This document shows positions 53,160-64,000 of a DNA stretch of 64,000 nucleotides, piece by piece. Position 1 is the stretch's first letter, and the number at the start of each line of letters is the position of its first letter. Below the pieces are notes generated by a model. It saw only the letters and a program-made list of their open reading frames with translations. It was not told the origin of the DNA and made no database searches. Where the stretch lies: assembly GCA_009741485.1 (NCBI GenBank), contig CM019217.1:30125247-30189246 (forward strand), read 5' to 3'. Source of the DNA: Malurus cyaneus samueli. Lineage: Eukaryota; Chordata; Aves; Passeriformes; Maluridae. Position numbers and translations under genes: made by a program.

Positions 53160-54420
53160 CTCCGAACACACAGCTCGGGCCCTCCGAAGTTCCGAGTTCC
53201 CTGCAGCCCAGGGGAAAGGCCCCTCAGGGCGGGCCTCGATGCAGCCGCACCTGCGCTGCACCCCGAGGCCGCGGCTCAGCCTCACCTCGCCGGGGCCGCA
53301 GAAGCGCGGCGGGCGACAATCGCCAAAGAGAAAAGAAGGAAAGTAAGTTGGAGCAGGACGGAGCGGCGGCAGTGACCCGCTTCCCCCGCCGGCACCTCGG
53401 CGCCCGGGCAGCTCCAGCCGCGCTACGCTTCTGTGCCCCGTTATCCGGCCGCCCCGGGAAGTCCTGGCCGAGACAGCGAACATAGAAAGAGAAGGAAGGG
53501 GAGAAAGAGGGGCACTCACACTTTCGTAAAAGATAAGAAGTCAGCACTTACGGCGGCGCTCATACGCTGCCCCTCACTTGTAGATCGGCGCCGCTGGAGA
53601 AAACTGCGCCGCAGCCGCTCTCGCCGCCGGCACCGCCCCCCCTCCGCCCCCGCGGAGGCCCCGGCAGCGCCGCTCCAGCGCCACCCGCCCGCTCTCTCCA
53701 GCGCCGCCGGGCCGGCGGTGTGCGGCTCCCCCGCCCCGGGCTGCGCTTCCAGCGACGCTGCGCCCTCTCTTCGCCGTCCTGAGCGAGCGCCGCCGCCGTG
53801 TTCCGCGCACCTGCCCCGCAGCAGCCCCCCGCTCCGCTCGCTCACCTGGCGCTGGCCGGGCCGCGGGGCCAGGCCGGCCCTGGGCGGTGCGCTTGTCGGC
53901 AGGGGGGGCCGGCCGGGCGGCGAGGGAGGCGCAGGTAGCCGACCGGGGGAACTGGGTCAGCGGCTAAAAATACCGCACGGGATAGAGGAGGATCCGGCCG
54001 CGGCAACCGGAGAGGCAGCCGCCCCTCCTGGGGGCTGTCGGCGGGACCGGGGGAGCGCGGAGTCCGGCGGACGTGGGATCTCTGGGCGAGCCAGGACAGG
54101 CGGTGACCTTGCTCCAGCCGGTCAAGGTACTCTGGTTTAAACTCGCAACCGACGGCGACAAAACCTGCCTGGCCTCCTTTCAGTTCCTAAACCGCGTGTG
54201 GCTTCACGGCCGGCGCATGGGGTGAGAAGCCATGGGATGCCCCGGTGCTGGAGAGCTGGGCTAAATCACCCGCCCGAGGCAGCGCCTGGGCCGGCCGGGC
54301 CGCATTCCCCCGGCAGGGCCCTGCCCCCGCCGTGCCGGGCTGCCATCGCTCCCGCCCCAGGGTGCTGCGGGAGCCGGCTGGCTCGCTCGTGTGCCCACTG
54401 CTGCCGTCCCGAATGAGGCA
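53160..54420 (-). promoter_or_regulatory. MTUS1: CpG island, probable MTUS1 (ATIP3) promoter and first-exon region
   Basis: Base composition changes sharply here from the AT-rich flanks to very GC- and CpG-rich sequence, with many CCGCCC/GGGCGG-type boxes and no obvious TATA box within the island. It is the only such island in the window. It lies upstream of the first coding exon on the same strand, as expected for a housekeeping-type promoter with a non-coding first exon. Minus-strand donors are present at its near edge and inside it. Long open frames in all phases here are a GC effect and are not called. The island may be bidirectional; no plus-strand gene is supported. Confidence 0.7.
53286..53846 (-). 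other. MTUS1: Cluster of three consensus minus-strand splice donors: candidate alternative 5' UTR exon ends
   Basis: Read on the minus strand, exon-end candidates are CGCCAG|GTGAGC (last exon base 53846), GCGCCGCC|GTAAGT (53552) and GGCGAG|GTGAGG (53286). Any of them could be the 3' end of a non-coding first exon spliced to the acceptor near 20786. The middle one has the best consensus. It follows an ATG (53563) only 12 nt before the donor, which would open a short upstream ORF. Exon 5' ends cannot be set from sequence. Confidence 0.45.
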
Positions 54421-54465
54421 GCGTGGAAGTGAAGTTTGTGTCTGCGATGTTGCTGCAACCTATTG

Positions 54466-54617
54466 CAATGCCCAGGGAGGTGGTTGAGTCATCACCCCTG
54501 AAGATGCTTAAGAGGTGTCTGGATCTGTCGCCGGCTTTAGTGGTTACAGTGGCAGTGCTGGGTTGACAATTGAACTTGGTGGTCGTAAAGGTCTCTTCCA
54601 ACCTCGAAGATTCTGTG
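54466..54617 (+). mobile_element. CR1 LINE 3' fragment on the CpG-island shore
   Basis: Sequence in CR1 order is GCCCAGGGAGGTGGTTGAGT, AGATGCTTAAGAGGTGTCTG, GGTTGACAATTGAACTTGGT and TCTCTTCCAACCTCGAAGAT, then TCTGTG. It is about 150 bp of an old CR1 3' end, sitting directly beside the probable MTUS1 promoter island and antisense to the gene. Confidence 0.85.
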
Positions 54618-57600
54618 AAGTCGGCTGAGAGCTGCCATGCGTCTGAGGTTAGCGAAGCAGTGTGCAACAACAGTAAGACAATGTCCAGGTTACAAGAAAA
54701 AGCCCCAGGAGGTTCAGGCATAATTTTGTTGTTGGCCTAAGGTGCACAGTGGTAGTCTTGGGCTAAGTTTGTGTTTATGCAGAATGGTTAATAAATGCAA
54801 ACAAAACACAAAGAGTGTGAGTTTGGTGACTGGCCCCAACTTTTAACTCTGCTATAGCTCTTTTTAGCACTCTGTCCATGGTATTATTTGTTGCCACTTC
54901 TTTATGCTCGACATCCTGGATTTCAGCAGTAGTAGAGCCAGCACTTCCCTCCAGGATCTATTCACTGAGATTTCAGTGGAGAAGGTTCATATTATGGTAA
55001 TCTCCCTGCCCAATGGAGTAGCTGCCTGGGTATTTGGCACTAAAGTTGTGTCTTCACAGTGGTGGCATTGCCTGTAATGTGAGGCAGAGAGGAAAAATCT
55101 TTTACTCATTACAAAGCCCCAAGAAGTAAGTTATGCCCATGTGATGTCTGAGGAGGAGAAGCTTCTAAATGCTGGCAAGGGTGGAGACTACTTAGCCAGC
55201 TCAGCATGCCTGGTGCATAAGGGCACAAGAGCCTTCAGGCTCCCTCTATGCCAATATAGGAGTCTGTATCCAGGAGGATTTGGTGACTCCACAGGAAATG
55301 CTTTCTTGACATCAAACTAATTCCATGACCTTCCTCTCTGCTCTCCTTTACTATATACAGTTGCTGGCTATTTATATATGTGATGCATATGATTCAGAAT
55401 TAAACATACCAAGAAGACACTGAATCTTTCAGCCTAATAATTAAAAAAGGAATAGAGCATGATTGCTTTGTTTCATCACCACATGAAAGAGAACTATTTA
55501 TTTTTATTGTGGTTAGCTTAGTAGTAACAAACAAAATGTTTTATTCTCATCCATGAAAAGCAATCTTGTCTTCATGGGCTTTATCCAAAGTATGCTGGAG
55601 TCTATACTACTATGTATGGGTTTTCAGTTAGCATGTGACTGCAAATCTGGTAAGCTGGATCAGAGCAAGAGTGCTTTTGGGCTACAATACTGAGCATTAT
55701 ACAAAACTTGGACGCTCCAGGAGAGTCTATATGTGCTCCAAATCTTGGGAGGCAAACATTTCAGTAGCCCAGCTGAAGCACCCTGGCATGAGTCTGTTGC
55801 TGTGGCTGAATGTGTGGAGCCAGGGACATCGTGAGATTTTTGTGGTGTCATTAGATTACTGCTCATGTGAAACTGACTGATAGATAGTTTACATAGCCAG
55901 CCTTTTAGCATAGGCATGGCTCCAACTGAATGTATCAAGGCTAATCTCAATTACAACTTAAAAATGCCTCTGTCTTTGTCACCGTGGGGATGGTCTGGAA
56001 ACTATCGACTGATCGCTACAGCTGAAAGCTTGTGGTGTTGATCTTTATCCTGCCAAAGATCACAGTTCATTCAGCGTTCGCTGCAACCATTCCACTCTGA
56101 TGGCTTTTTAATTTTTCCTGGTTTTGCTGTTTGTCTAAATCTTTCATACAGCAGTCATCAAGGAAAAAAATTAAATTGAAAACCACATACTTACATTATT
56201 TTTAAATGAGATAAGAATGAGATGACTTTTGCTTCTCTGCCTTTTTTTTTTTCTTCTTTAGGTTTTCTGGTCCATGCATTTTTGAGTTTCATAAATGTAG
56301 AAGAAAGACTGCAGAATCATGTCACTGGATGTTGAAATTGAAGGGAAGGAAGTAAGAAAGACGGGGGAAGAAAAGCAAAATCTCTTAGATAATAAAGGAA
56401 AATGAAAGACAAAGGATGAAAGGTGGGAAGTAACCTGGACCACAAAGTAGCATAAAGCATGGGAAAGAATTGGAGACACCAAAGCAAGGGGTGAATATCA
56501 GAATAGATGGGAAAGGAGAATAAATTAATTAAATAAGAGGTTTTTCTTTCCGTGTTTCTTTTCAGTAGGAGTTAGTCAGGAGTAGGTTTCACAAATGCAT
56601 CAGTAAGATACTTTCAGGTACGTTCATATTCCAAGATGAATATATGTCTGTCTTTAATAATAGATATGACTGCTGCAGGTATAAATAATTTGAAACAGTA
56701 CCAGGTAACTTGAGTATCAATAACACTAAAAATGCAGCAGCACAGGATGACCAAGTCTGTGTCCTGCTGGTATCCAGCATAATGGATGGTTTTGAATAGG
56801 TTATTATGGAACTCAGTTTCTGTTCCTGGCTCTTAGAGGTTGCTTATGTACTTTAATATTATATGGTAATTGGCCAGAAAAGCAGTGTTGTAATAGGGAT
56901 TGAAATTTAAAGTTCCCTGCTCCCAGCTAGGGACCTTAATTGTTGCATTGCAAAGTGATGCCTTGCTTCCCTGGTCCAATGAATGTGGATTAGTTTGTTC
57001 AGAATAACAGACTTTCAGCAGGCACAATGAAAGGTATACCTCCCAGCTAGTCTGTGGCCTGGTGATATAGGGAATTTCCTGAGAAGTCAGATAGGACTTC
57101 ACTGTTTTCTTCATGACCCTCCAGGTCTAACATCTGCCTGTTTAGCTGTTGACACAACCTCACCTTCCTCCTGTCATGCTTTTGAAAAATGCCAAAATCT
57201 AAGTGCAGACCCTGCTGAAACCTAACTCAAGAATTAAATGCTTTAGATGCCAAGAGGGCTGCAGTTGGAGTGTCAGTAATTGACAGCTGGGGTGCTTCTC
57301 ACACTACTTACTGGAGATTCTGGTCCAAGGTATTGCCTGCTGCTGGTGTGGTGGGGAACAGGGATTCACAGCCCCAAGCTGTGAGCTCCTGGATAGCAAA
57401 CTGGTGCCAGAGCTTGGGGGCTGCAGCTCTGAACACTGCAACAGCTTGGCTCTGGTGGATTTATAGTCTTTGATAAGTCTTAGCCTGGCTGTATTTGGGA
57501 AAACATGATGTTGTGGATTTCTTTATGTTACACAGCGTTGTGCTCATGGGTGATTCTCTGGCATCAGGAGGCTGACTTCTGTCAGATGAAATTCCTGCAG

Positions 57601-60600
57601 GCTAGAGGTTAAAACACTCTGTTGTGATGATATTTTTTGCTTTTTTTGATGTGGAGAGAGGGCTAGTGATGAATGTTGATAACTGTATTCAAATTCTTTG
57701 GCAAGTGGTAAGTAATGCTCCTCTATGCTTATGCAGACAACATTTAAACTACTCCATTAATACAAAGCAAACCTTTCTGCTAGCCAGTGCCAATTTTGGT
57801 TTAAGAAAAGGACTACACCACAGTTAAAAGTCTTCATTATCTTCTGAAACACAATGACTAATGAATATTCTTGATTTTTTTTTACCACAAACTTCACATT
57901 CATATCACTTATTTGAATTAAATTGTATACCTACTGCCTTGACAACATACCAGTGAGGTATGCCAGAGAAAATCATAGAGTAGTCCTGCTGAAAATGTTG
58001 AAAATTTCTTTGGATACTAATTTGGGTTTGATCTTGTAATTTTGCTGATGATTTTACCCTTAACAGCTAAAAGTAACATCATTCTAAGAAACCTTGGTAT
58101 TTTTCTTCCACAGTTCAAAAAACATTCAGACAGTCTGTGTATATCGTCACAAAAAGTACTGGTGAAGAGATCACAGATCTCTGGGCTAAATTAGTTACAT
58201 GTATAGTTATTTTTTCATATGCTTTCAAGTAAAGCAAGGTTCAGACCTACTTACAGGCAGCTCTGGTGAAGAACTAGAAAATACTCTAAACGTTCTAACA
58301 ATTAGACTAATTGCAGTTTATCTGATTCTGTAATGTAATAAACTCTTCCCTTCATGACCATTATCTGTTGGATAAACCTCTACATTGTAGGTGTTATTAA
58401 TTATTTATTCCTTCCATTACTCTTAAATGGACATTAAAGAATTGGTTCATGGTTTCTATCACAATTCATAAGAGCAAATCTGTTCAATAATTTTAGGAAG
58501 CATTTTCTAATGTCAATTAACATAAGTTTCATCTTTTGTGGAGGTAAAATACCTCTTTAACTGCTTCATTCCTATGAATATGTCAAGAAATCAAGACAGG
58601 TTTTTTCCTTTCTGATATTTGTGATTGAAAATATGTGTGTTATTCTTCTTTCCTAGTTAGATAAAAAATGGATTGATTCCCCCCCCCCTTTTAATGTCAC
58701 TTCAATGAGTTTATATAGACGTGCAGAATGACAACTGTTCTGTATATATTGTTACACCTTGACATTTTCTGTTTCCTGTGGAAACAAACACACTTTCACA
58801 TAAGCAGATTTAGGGGAAAAAACCCCAAATATAGTTAATTGTCTGTTCAGGAACGGGGAGAGGTGGGAAGAGAGCATTATATAGTGAACGTGATGAACCA
58901 GCAGAGTGACCCTTCAAACAGTAGCTTCAGTCCATGTGAGTACATTTGAGAATTTAATTGTCTTTCTCAAGTTAACAGGGAAGGTAGGCTAAACCTTGCA
59001 AAAGTATACTGGCTGGGAGAATGGTTGCTAGGAAAGGTTAAAATCACAGACCATGTGAAGATGTTAGAGAGATTCATGTGTTACCACAATGTGAATATTT
59101 CCAGTCAAACCTGCCCACTTCCTAAGAAAGTAGTGGTGCTCTTTGTAGATGTCAAGGAATGACTGAACAGAAAGAATATTTACAATCCTAGTTTTCAGTC
59201 ATGCTGAACTGGAGCTGATGCTTAAATAACCAAAAGAACACTAATGAGATGAGTGATATGGTCAAAGGAGAGAAGAGGAAGAGACCTTGAAAAAAGTGCC
59301 AGGAGATGCTAGCTGATGGGGCTGTTTGATGCGATAAAGAGGCCATGGTTGACAATAAATTTCTGTGGCACCTGATAACAAATAAGAGGAGACAGTGGAG
59401 GGGTTCTCCAAGCAAGATGCTGGCAGATGAGTCTGAAGGCTAGAGAAGTGGGAGATAAACCAGCTATTAGAGACTGCACAATTCTTACCTTATTTTTTAG
59501 GGTTTGGTGGATTTTTTTTTCCTAATTTAAGGGAAATCAAGCTTTTTTTTTTTAAAGTCCTCCTTAAGATCTTTCTGTTAAAGGAACCATCTGTGGATTT
59601 TTCTGTTAAAGGAACCATTGTGGCAGAAAAATGAAGGTGAAGATAAAATTCCAAGTGAATATTTGCACAGACCTATTTGAAAGTGTCTCTTGCTAGGAAA
59701 CAAGTGGTTCTGAGGCTTTAGGAGATGTGCCTGAAGAGCAGTTCGAAGCTTTTGGCTATACAACCATGGTTAACAGTGGTCTGCAGAAGAATGATTAGCA
59801 CTAAGACTTACGTAGGGGAAATTAATAGAAGGAGAAGATCATACAGGTAGTTTCTTTTCCTATTTCTCATGGTTTCATCACTAGCTCACTATAAACCTTA
59901 TGGCTTAAAAAAAAATTTGCTGAAGTGAAAGCAGTTCCATTCTTATCTGTTGCAGGTGAGCTGCTTAAATGGTGCTGAATATTTCTTGCTTCTGTCATGT
60001 TTCTGAGATTAAAGAACACATAAATCATATTGCTGTTGCAGCATCTCCCTAGTGTGAAGCTTGGATGTGAGATTAAGTTAGCATGGTTTAGCAAGTATCA
60101 TTTGCACTGTAGCAAAATGTGGACATGAGGACGAATAGGCTCTTAGCCAGCAGCAAATATGTGATGATGTGACTTGTTCTGACAGGAGAGGAGGCTAAGC
60201 TAACTTGCACAGGGTTTCCTAACAGCAAATGCAAAGTAATACATGCTGACAATTTCTGCAGAGCAGCTCATGCTCAGTGAGTTGTTAATAGGTGCTAACT
60301 TGATGGTACTTCTGAGCTCACAAGCTGATGCAGTATTGTGTATCACACTGTGTTTGCTTAGATCCTGTTCTGTCAGAAATGGTTTCTATGGGTTTCAGAT
60401 CTTTATGTATATGAATGTGTATTTCATTAGACACATAGGACCTTAATGTTGCAAGATATAACATTGTTCATACTGACTGGAGTAGTCCTAATTAGAAGTA
60501 AATACAGTAAATGTAACAGGACAGAAACAACAGAAAAATGAGAGTTATTGTTATAAAGGTAGTGTGTACTAAACAGAAGCTTGCACCAACAAAATAGAGA

Positions 60601-63600
60601 GGAAAAGCTTGAAACCAGCTCTGTGTGGCAACAAGATGTCCCCTCCAGAGCCTTACTGAGATGGGATAGAACAAAATGCTGTGGGGAAGCTATGCTGCAG
60701 CAGCCTATATCAGGATTTAGCACTGATTGCTCAAGTTCAGATAACTGGAGAATGAGACCCTTTCCTCTCCTATTTCCCATACTCTCGTAACACAGGCAGA
60801 TGAATTCAAATATTAATTAAAGGATAGCATATGCTTTTGATTTGGTGATTGAAATTGAATGATGCTCCCTATGCATGAAAGGTTACTGAATGGACAGCAA
60901 GAGATCAGGGGAAAACAAGAAAACAAGTCTTTTCTGCCTGTCATTTAAAAGAAATAATATTAATCCACTGGGAGCAAGAAATTGAAAATAAATGTAGGAA
61001 TTTTTTCCCTTCTGGGGTGGTAAACTAAGCCAAAAGTAAGAAGGTAAGGAAACACATACGGAATTTAGAGTGAAAATAATCTCATGGGAGGGAGGTAAGT
61101 TTCTTATTTGCACTTAATACACTTTAGCCTGTGTTTCCTGTAGCAGCCTAGATCACTTAGAGATCTTAACATGGACTCATTTCCAAGCCAATTCTTATTT
61201 TCCTTAGAACAGGCCAGATGCATTAATTTCCTTTCCCCAATACTTGTAATGGACCAAGAAAGCTTTGCGGGGAAAAAAAACCCTGTCTGTTTTTCTTAGC
61301 ATAGTATTAGTGGCTGGACAGACCTTACATAAGAAAATTTAGTGCTGTCTAGGGTTCAAGCCACTCGCCTTTACAAACTGGACAAGATTAATGTTGAATC
61401 AGGTGTATCTGAAATAAGAACAACATTATTTTATTGGAAATCTGCAGGTGAATGAGACAGATCAGGTATGTATTGTGTGTTTACAGCACTCTTCAGTACT
61501 GGGATTCAGTATGATTTATCTGTGAATGTGTGTTGTTGATATTTCATACTGTAATGAAATTACATACTGACAATGTAAATAAAGTTATTTGTAAAACAGA
61601 TAAATGTTGAATTAATATTTTAGATTATTTGTGTTATTTTGGCTATTGTGCAGTCTTAAAAGTTAATTGGAAGTATAATGAACTGTAAGAAAAAAGGAAA
61701 AATCAAGCGTACAAAATTATAAAATTATTAGCATTAACAGTGTTTGGGCAATTTGTTTCTTTTGTTGATTTAAATTCAGTTCCTTTTTTCCTGATAGGTC
61801 AGTAGTTCTGGACAGTAGAAAGAATAGTTAAATTGGAATTGGAATGAACATAGTAGTTTCTACATGCTTTCTTATAGCTGAACTTAAAGCTAGCACATAG
61901 ATAAGTCACTAAGACACAGTGTTAGAGTGTTTTGAAGGCAGAAGTCAGTTAATTAGCACAAGGAATTATAAAAAACATATTTTCTGTTGTGACAAGCTTC
62001 TGAGTCAGAGCTGGAATGTGCAGCGGAAGAATACTCATCCCTGCTGTCCCACATGGTGCCCTCCTTAACCACAATTTCTTGCTGAACCTCCTGTTCATGG
62101 GCATTTGTCAGTCTGCATAATTTTCCACAGTCTCAAATGGAAACTGTGGTAACAGATAGCATTTTCTATGCCTAGAATGATTAGAATTCCCCAAGGAATC
62201 CCTGTATGCTTTTTTTTCCTACTTTTTATGTATCATAGAAAATTTACTGAAATATCATACTGAACTTGTACTTCTGGATTTCATTTGCCATTTACAATGA
62301 GAAGCTTGCACTGTTTAAAATGGCTATAACAGGCAGTGTTCTTATTGAGAGTTACTGACCCCGTCTCTGTGAATATTGATATAATGGATGGGGGTGCCAA
62401 CCAGAGCTGATTACTTCCTCCTCTTCAGCACTGCTGTCTCCCTGGAAGTCAAAGCTGCAGAATTCCTTAATTAATCCTGCCAGTCCAGAAACCAAAGACA
62501 GTAAGGGCTAAGTATAGTGGAGCCTTTTGCTACAGTCAGCACATCTTTCTTTTACATACACAGCTTGGATGTAGGCTAGCAAAGGTAATTGTTCAGGGAG
62601 AAGTGTGGTCATTTTAAATATACTTTGAAATACTTGAGCAGTACATATCTCCCAGGGACTGAATTATTGTGTAAAGTGCTGCTGAAAAGAAAACATTCTC
62701 CTACCTTAAATCTACATGTGAAGAGTACACAAAAGCCTTAACCTCTCTTCCTAGGTCAGATATAGTTTAGGAACTGCTGCTAATAAGGTTTTATCCTAGT
62801 AGAAAACCTGAAGATTTCTAATTATAGATGAGGATCAGAAGAACTATTAACCTAGGTTAATAATAGAATAAAATACAATTCTTGAATTGCATGTTTCCTG
62901 AAGAGGTTTCAAAGTGCTCTGTAAAATGTTTAAAAGATACTCCCCTTATACAAGAGGATAGTATGAAATAATTAAATGACATTTGCTACATGATTTAGAG
63001 AACATCAGAGGTGGTGGGGAAAACTTTTAATGTTCACTTTTATATTTAAAAATCTAGGGTTCACTTCTTAAACTGAAAAAAATGTATATTTGGGACTTGT
63101 TTTTCATTAAAAAATGAGATTCATAAGTCAGAAGGTTCCAGATTTTCGTTGCTTTCAAAATCTCTATGTCTCAAAGAAGGGATTTTCATTTGGTCACTTA
63201 TTCTATTCCCACAATGATTGAATGGTACAATAGGCAGTGAAATAAACACTACTGCAGAGTTTCTTTTCTTTCAGGGAATAATACAGGCTTTGCCTAAAAT
63301 CATATAAAAAAACCATTTGTAGCTGAGGATATGTTTCACAGCATTTCCAAGAAGCAGTCTGCTGAAACTTACCTGGTTTTAATGAGTAAGCATAAATATA
63401 CTTCAATTAAGGCTTTCTCTGATATCACATCAGACTTGCTCGCGTTTAAATTAGTGGGTCAGCAAGAAAGGACAGTGGAATCTTTTATTAGCAGCTGACT
63501 TCTCCCAAGTCTCATTTTACATATTTGGTTCCAGCACTATTCAGCTGAAAGGAGATCCTGTAAAAAAGATGGAGGTGAGTAACAGAGACAACAGAGAGAA

Positions 63601-64000
63601 GGCAGCTGCCAGACATCCGCTTCCTCTATGTTCATCAAAAATATCAGCGTCCTGACTGATATTATAAAGGACTATAATGTGGCATCTGTCCTTGTGAAAC
63701 AGGCAATCTTTTGTCGTTTCTGGTAAGAGCATTTAGTGAGAGAAGTCTAGGATACAGAGTTGAGTATTTTCTGTAAAGCTATCTTACGTGAAGAGGCTGC
63801 CCATCAAATACGAACCAAAAGTAAATATGCATTTAAATTCTATTTCACCTGCTGAAATCATTACGGTGGTGCTGTTCTCTAAAGACATCTGTATTATTTC
63901 CCTGCAATCACTGTGTGATACACCAGAAGATCTCAACAGTGAATTCATAGAACTTATTTCTGTCAGGAGCTCTTCCTATGTTGGACAGCCTGTTGCTTAT
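54618..64000. other. 5' flank of MTUS1, no gene supported
   Basis: This 9.4 kb of AT-rich sequence beyond the promoter island has no open frame above 96 codons and no recognised protein. FGL1, the upstream neighbour in mammals, encodes a fibrinogen-like domain; no such sequence was seen. It holds a short tandem duplication at 59572, a C run near 58680, an isolated exon-like segment at 58851-58935, and a polyadenylation-signal-like AATAAA at 61578 on the plus strand, none sufficient to call a gene. Confidence 0.6.
59572..59622. repeat. 28-bp tandem duplication, two copies
   Basis: TTTCTGTTAAAGGAACCAT followed by CTGTGG recurs exactly 28 bp downstream for the first 19 bases, then with a one-base deletion (TGTGG). 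Confidence 0.85.

Larger units (their letters stand above)
20787..53551. other. Probable first intron of MTUS1 (about 33 kb)
   Basis: This is AT-rich sequence between the candidate CpG-island first exon and the first coding exon. It contains one CR1 element, short tandem repeats and an A-rich block. No open frame is recognisable as a conserved protein. Additional small non-coding 5' exons cannot be excluded. The upper boundary depends on which CpG-island donor is used. Confidence 0.55.

Noticed and set aside
53091..53845. Minus-strand open frames of 78-142 codons in the CpG island
   Set aside because: Same compositional effect; they run across consensus donors and are more likely 5' UTR or promoter than coding.
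53433..54140. 235-codon plus-strand open frame, Arg/Pro/Ala-rich
   Set aside because: It lies in the CpG island, where GC-rich sequence lacks stop codons in every frame on both strands; the low-complexity product resembles no family.

Overview
The window is ordinary vertebrate chromosomal DNA, most likely from a bird. Its one confidently recognised gene is the 5' two-thirds of MTUS1 (microtubule-associated tumour suppressor 1, also called ATIP or AT2-receptor-interacting protein), on the minus strand. The avian call rests on AT-rich introns with few repeats, the presence of CR1 LINE 3' ends (the dominant avian interspersed repeat, also found in crocodilians and turtles), and a diverged but clearly alignable MTUS1 protein. 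Nothing is prokaryotic: there are no operons, CRISPR arrays or tRNA genes that I could see.

Layout, read in gene order from high to low coordinates. A strong CpG island lies at about 53.16-54.42 kb. It is the probable promoter and first, mostly non-coding exon region, with three consensus minus-strand splice donors. A first intron of about 33 kb follows. The large first coding exon (18725-20713) encodes residues 1-663 of the long ATIP3-type isoform. Three further coding exons follow at 16387-16573, 4582-4764 and 685-816. All four join in frame (phases 0, 1, 1, 1) to give 830 complete codons plus one base. The C-terminal coiled-coil exons lie beyond base 1. Between the last two exons sits a probable alternative first exon (3052-3241). 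It encodes 63 residues with one hydrophobic, membrane-spanning-like segment and ends in the phase needed to join the 685-816 exon. It is the best candidate for the start of an ATIP4-type isoform.

The rest is intron and 5' flank. Three CR1 fragments were found (about 14.31-14.39, 39.20-39.62 and 54.47-54.62 kb), all on the plus strand and so antisense to MTUS1. There are also several A-rich tracts and short tandem duplications. From 54.6 to 64 kb I found no gene I can support. In the mammalian order FGL1 lies upstream of MTUS1, but no FGL1 exon was recognised here.

I did not find an undescribed biological system. The points most worth checking are the alternative membrane-type first exon, the small upstream ORFs before both start codons, and the multi-donor CpG island. 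Comparisons with human MTUS1 are from memory, not from a database search.
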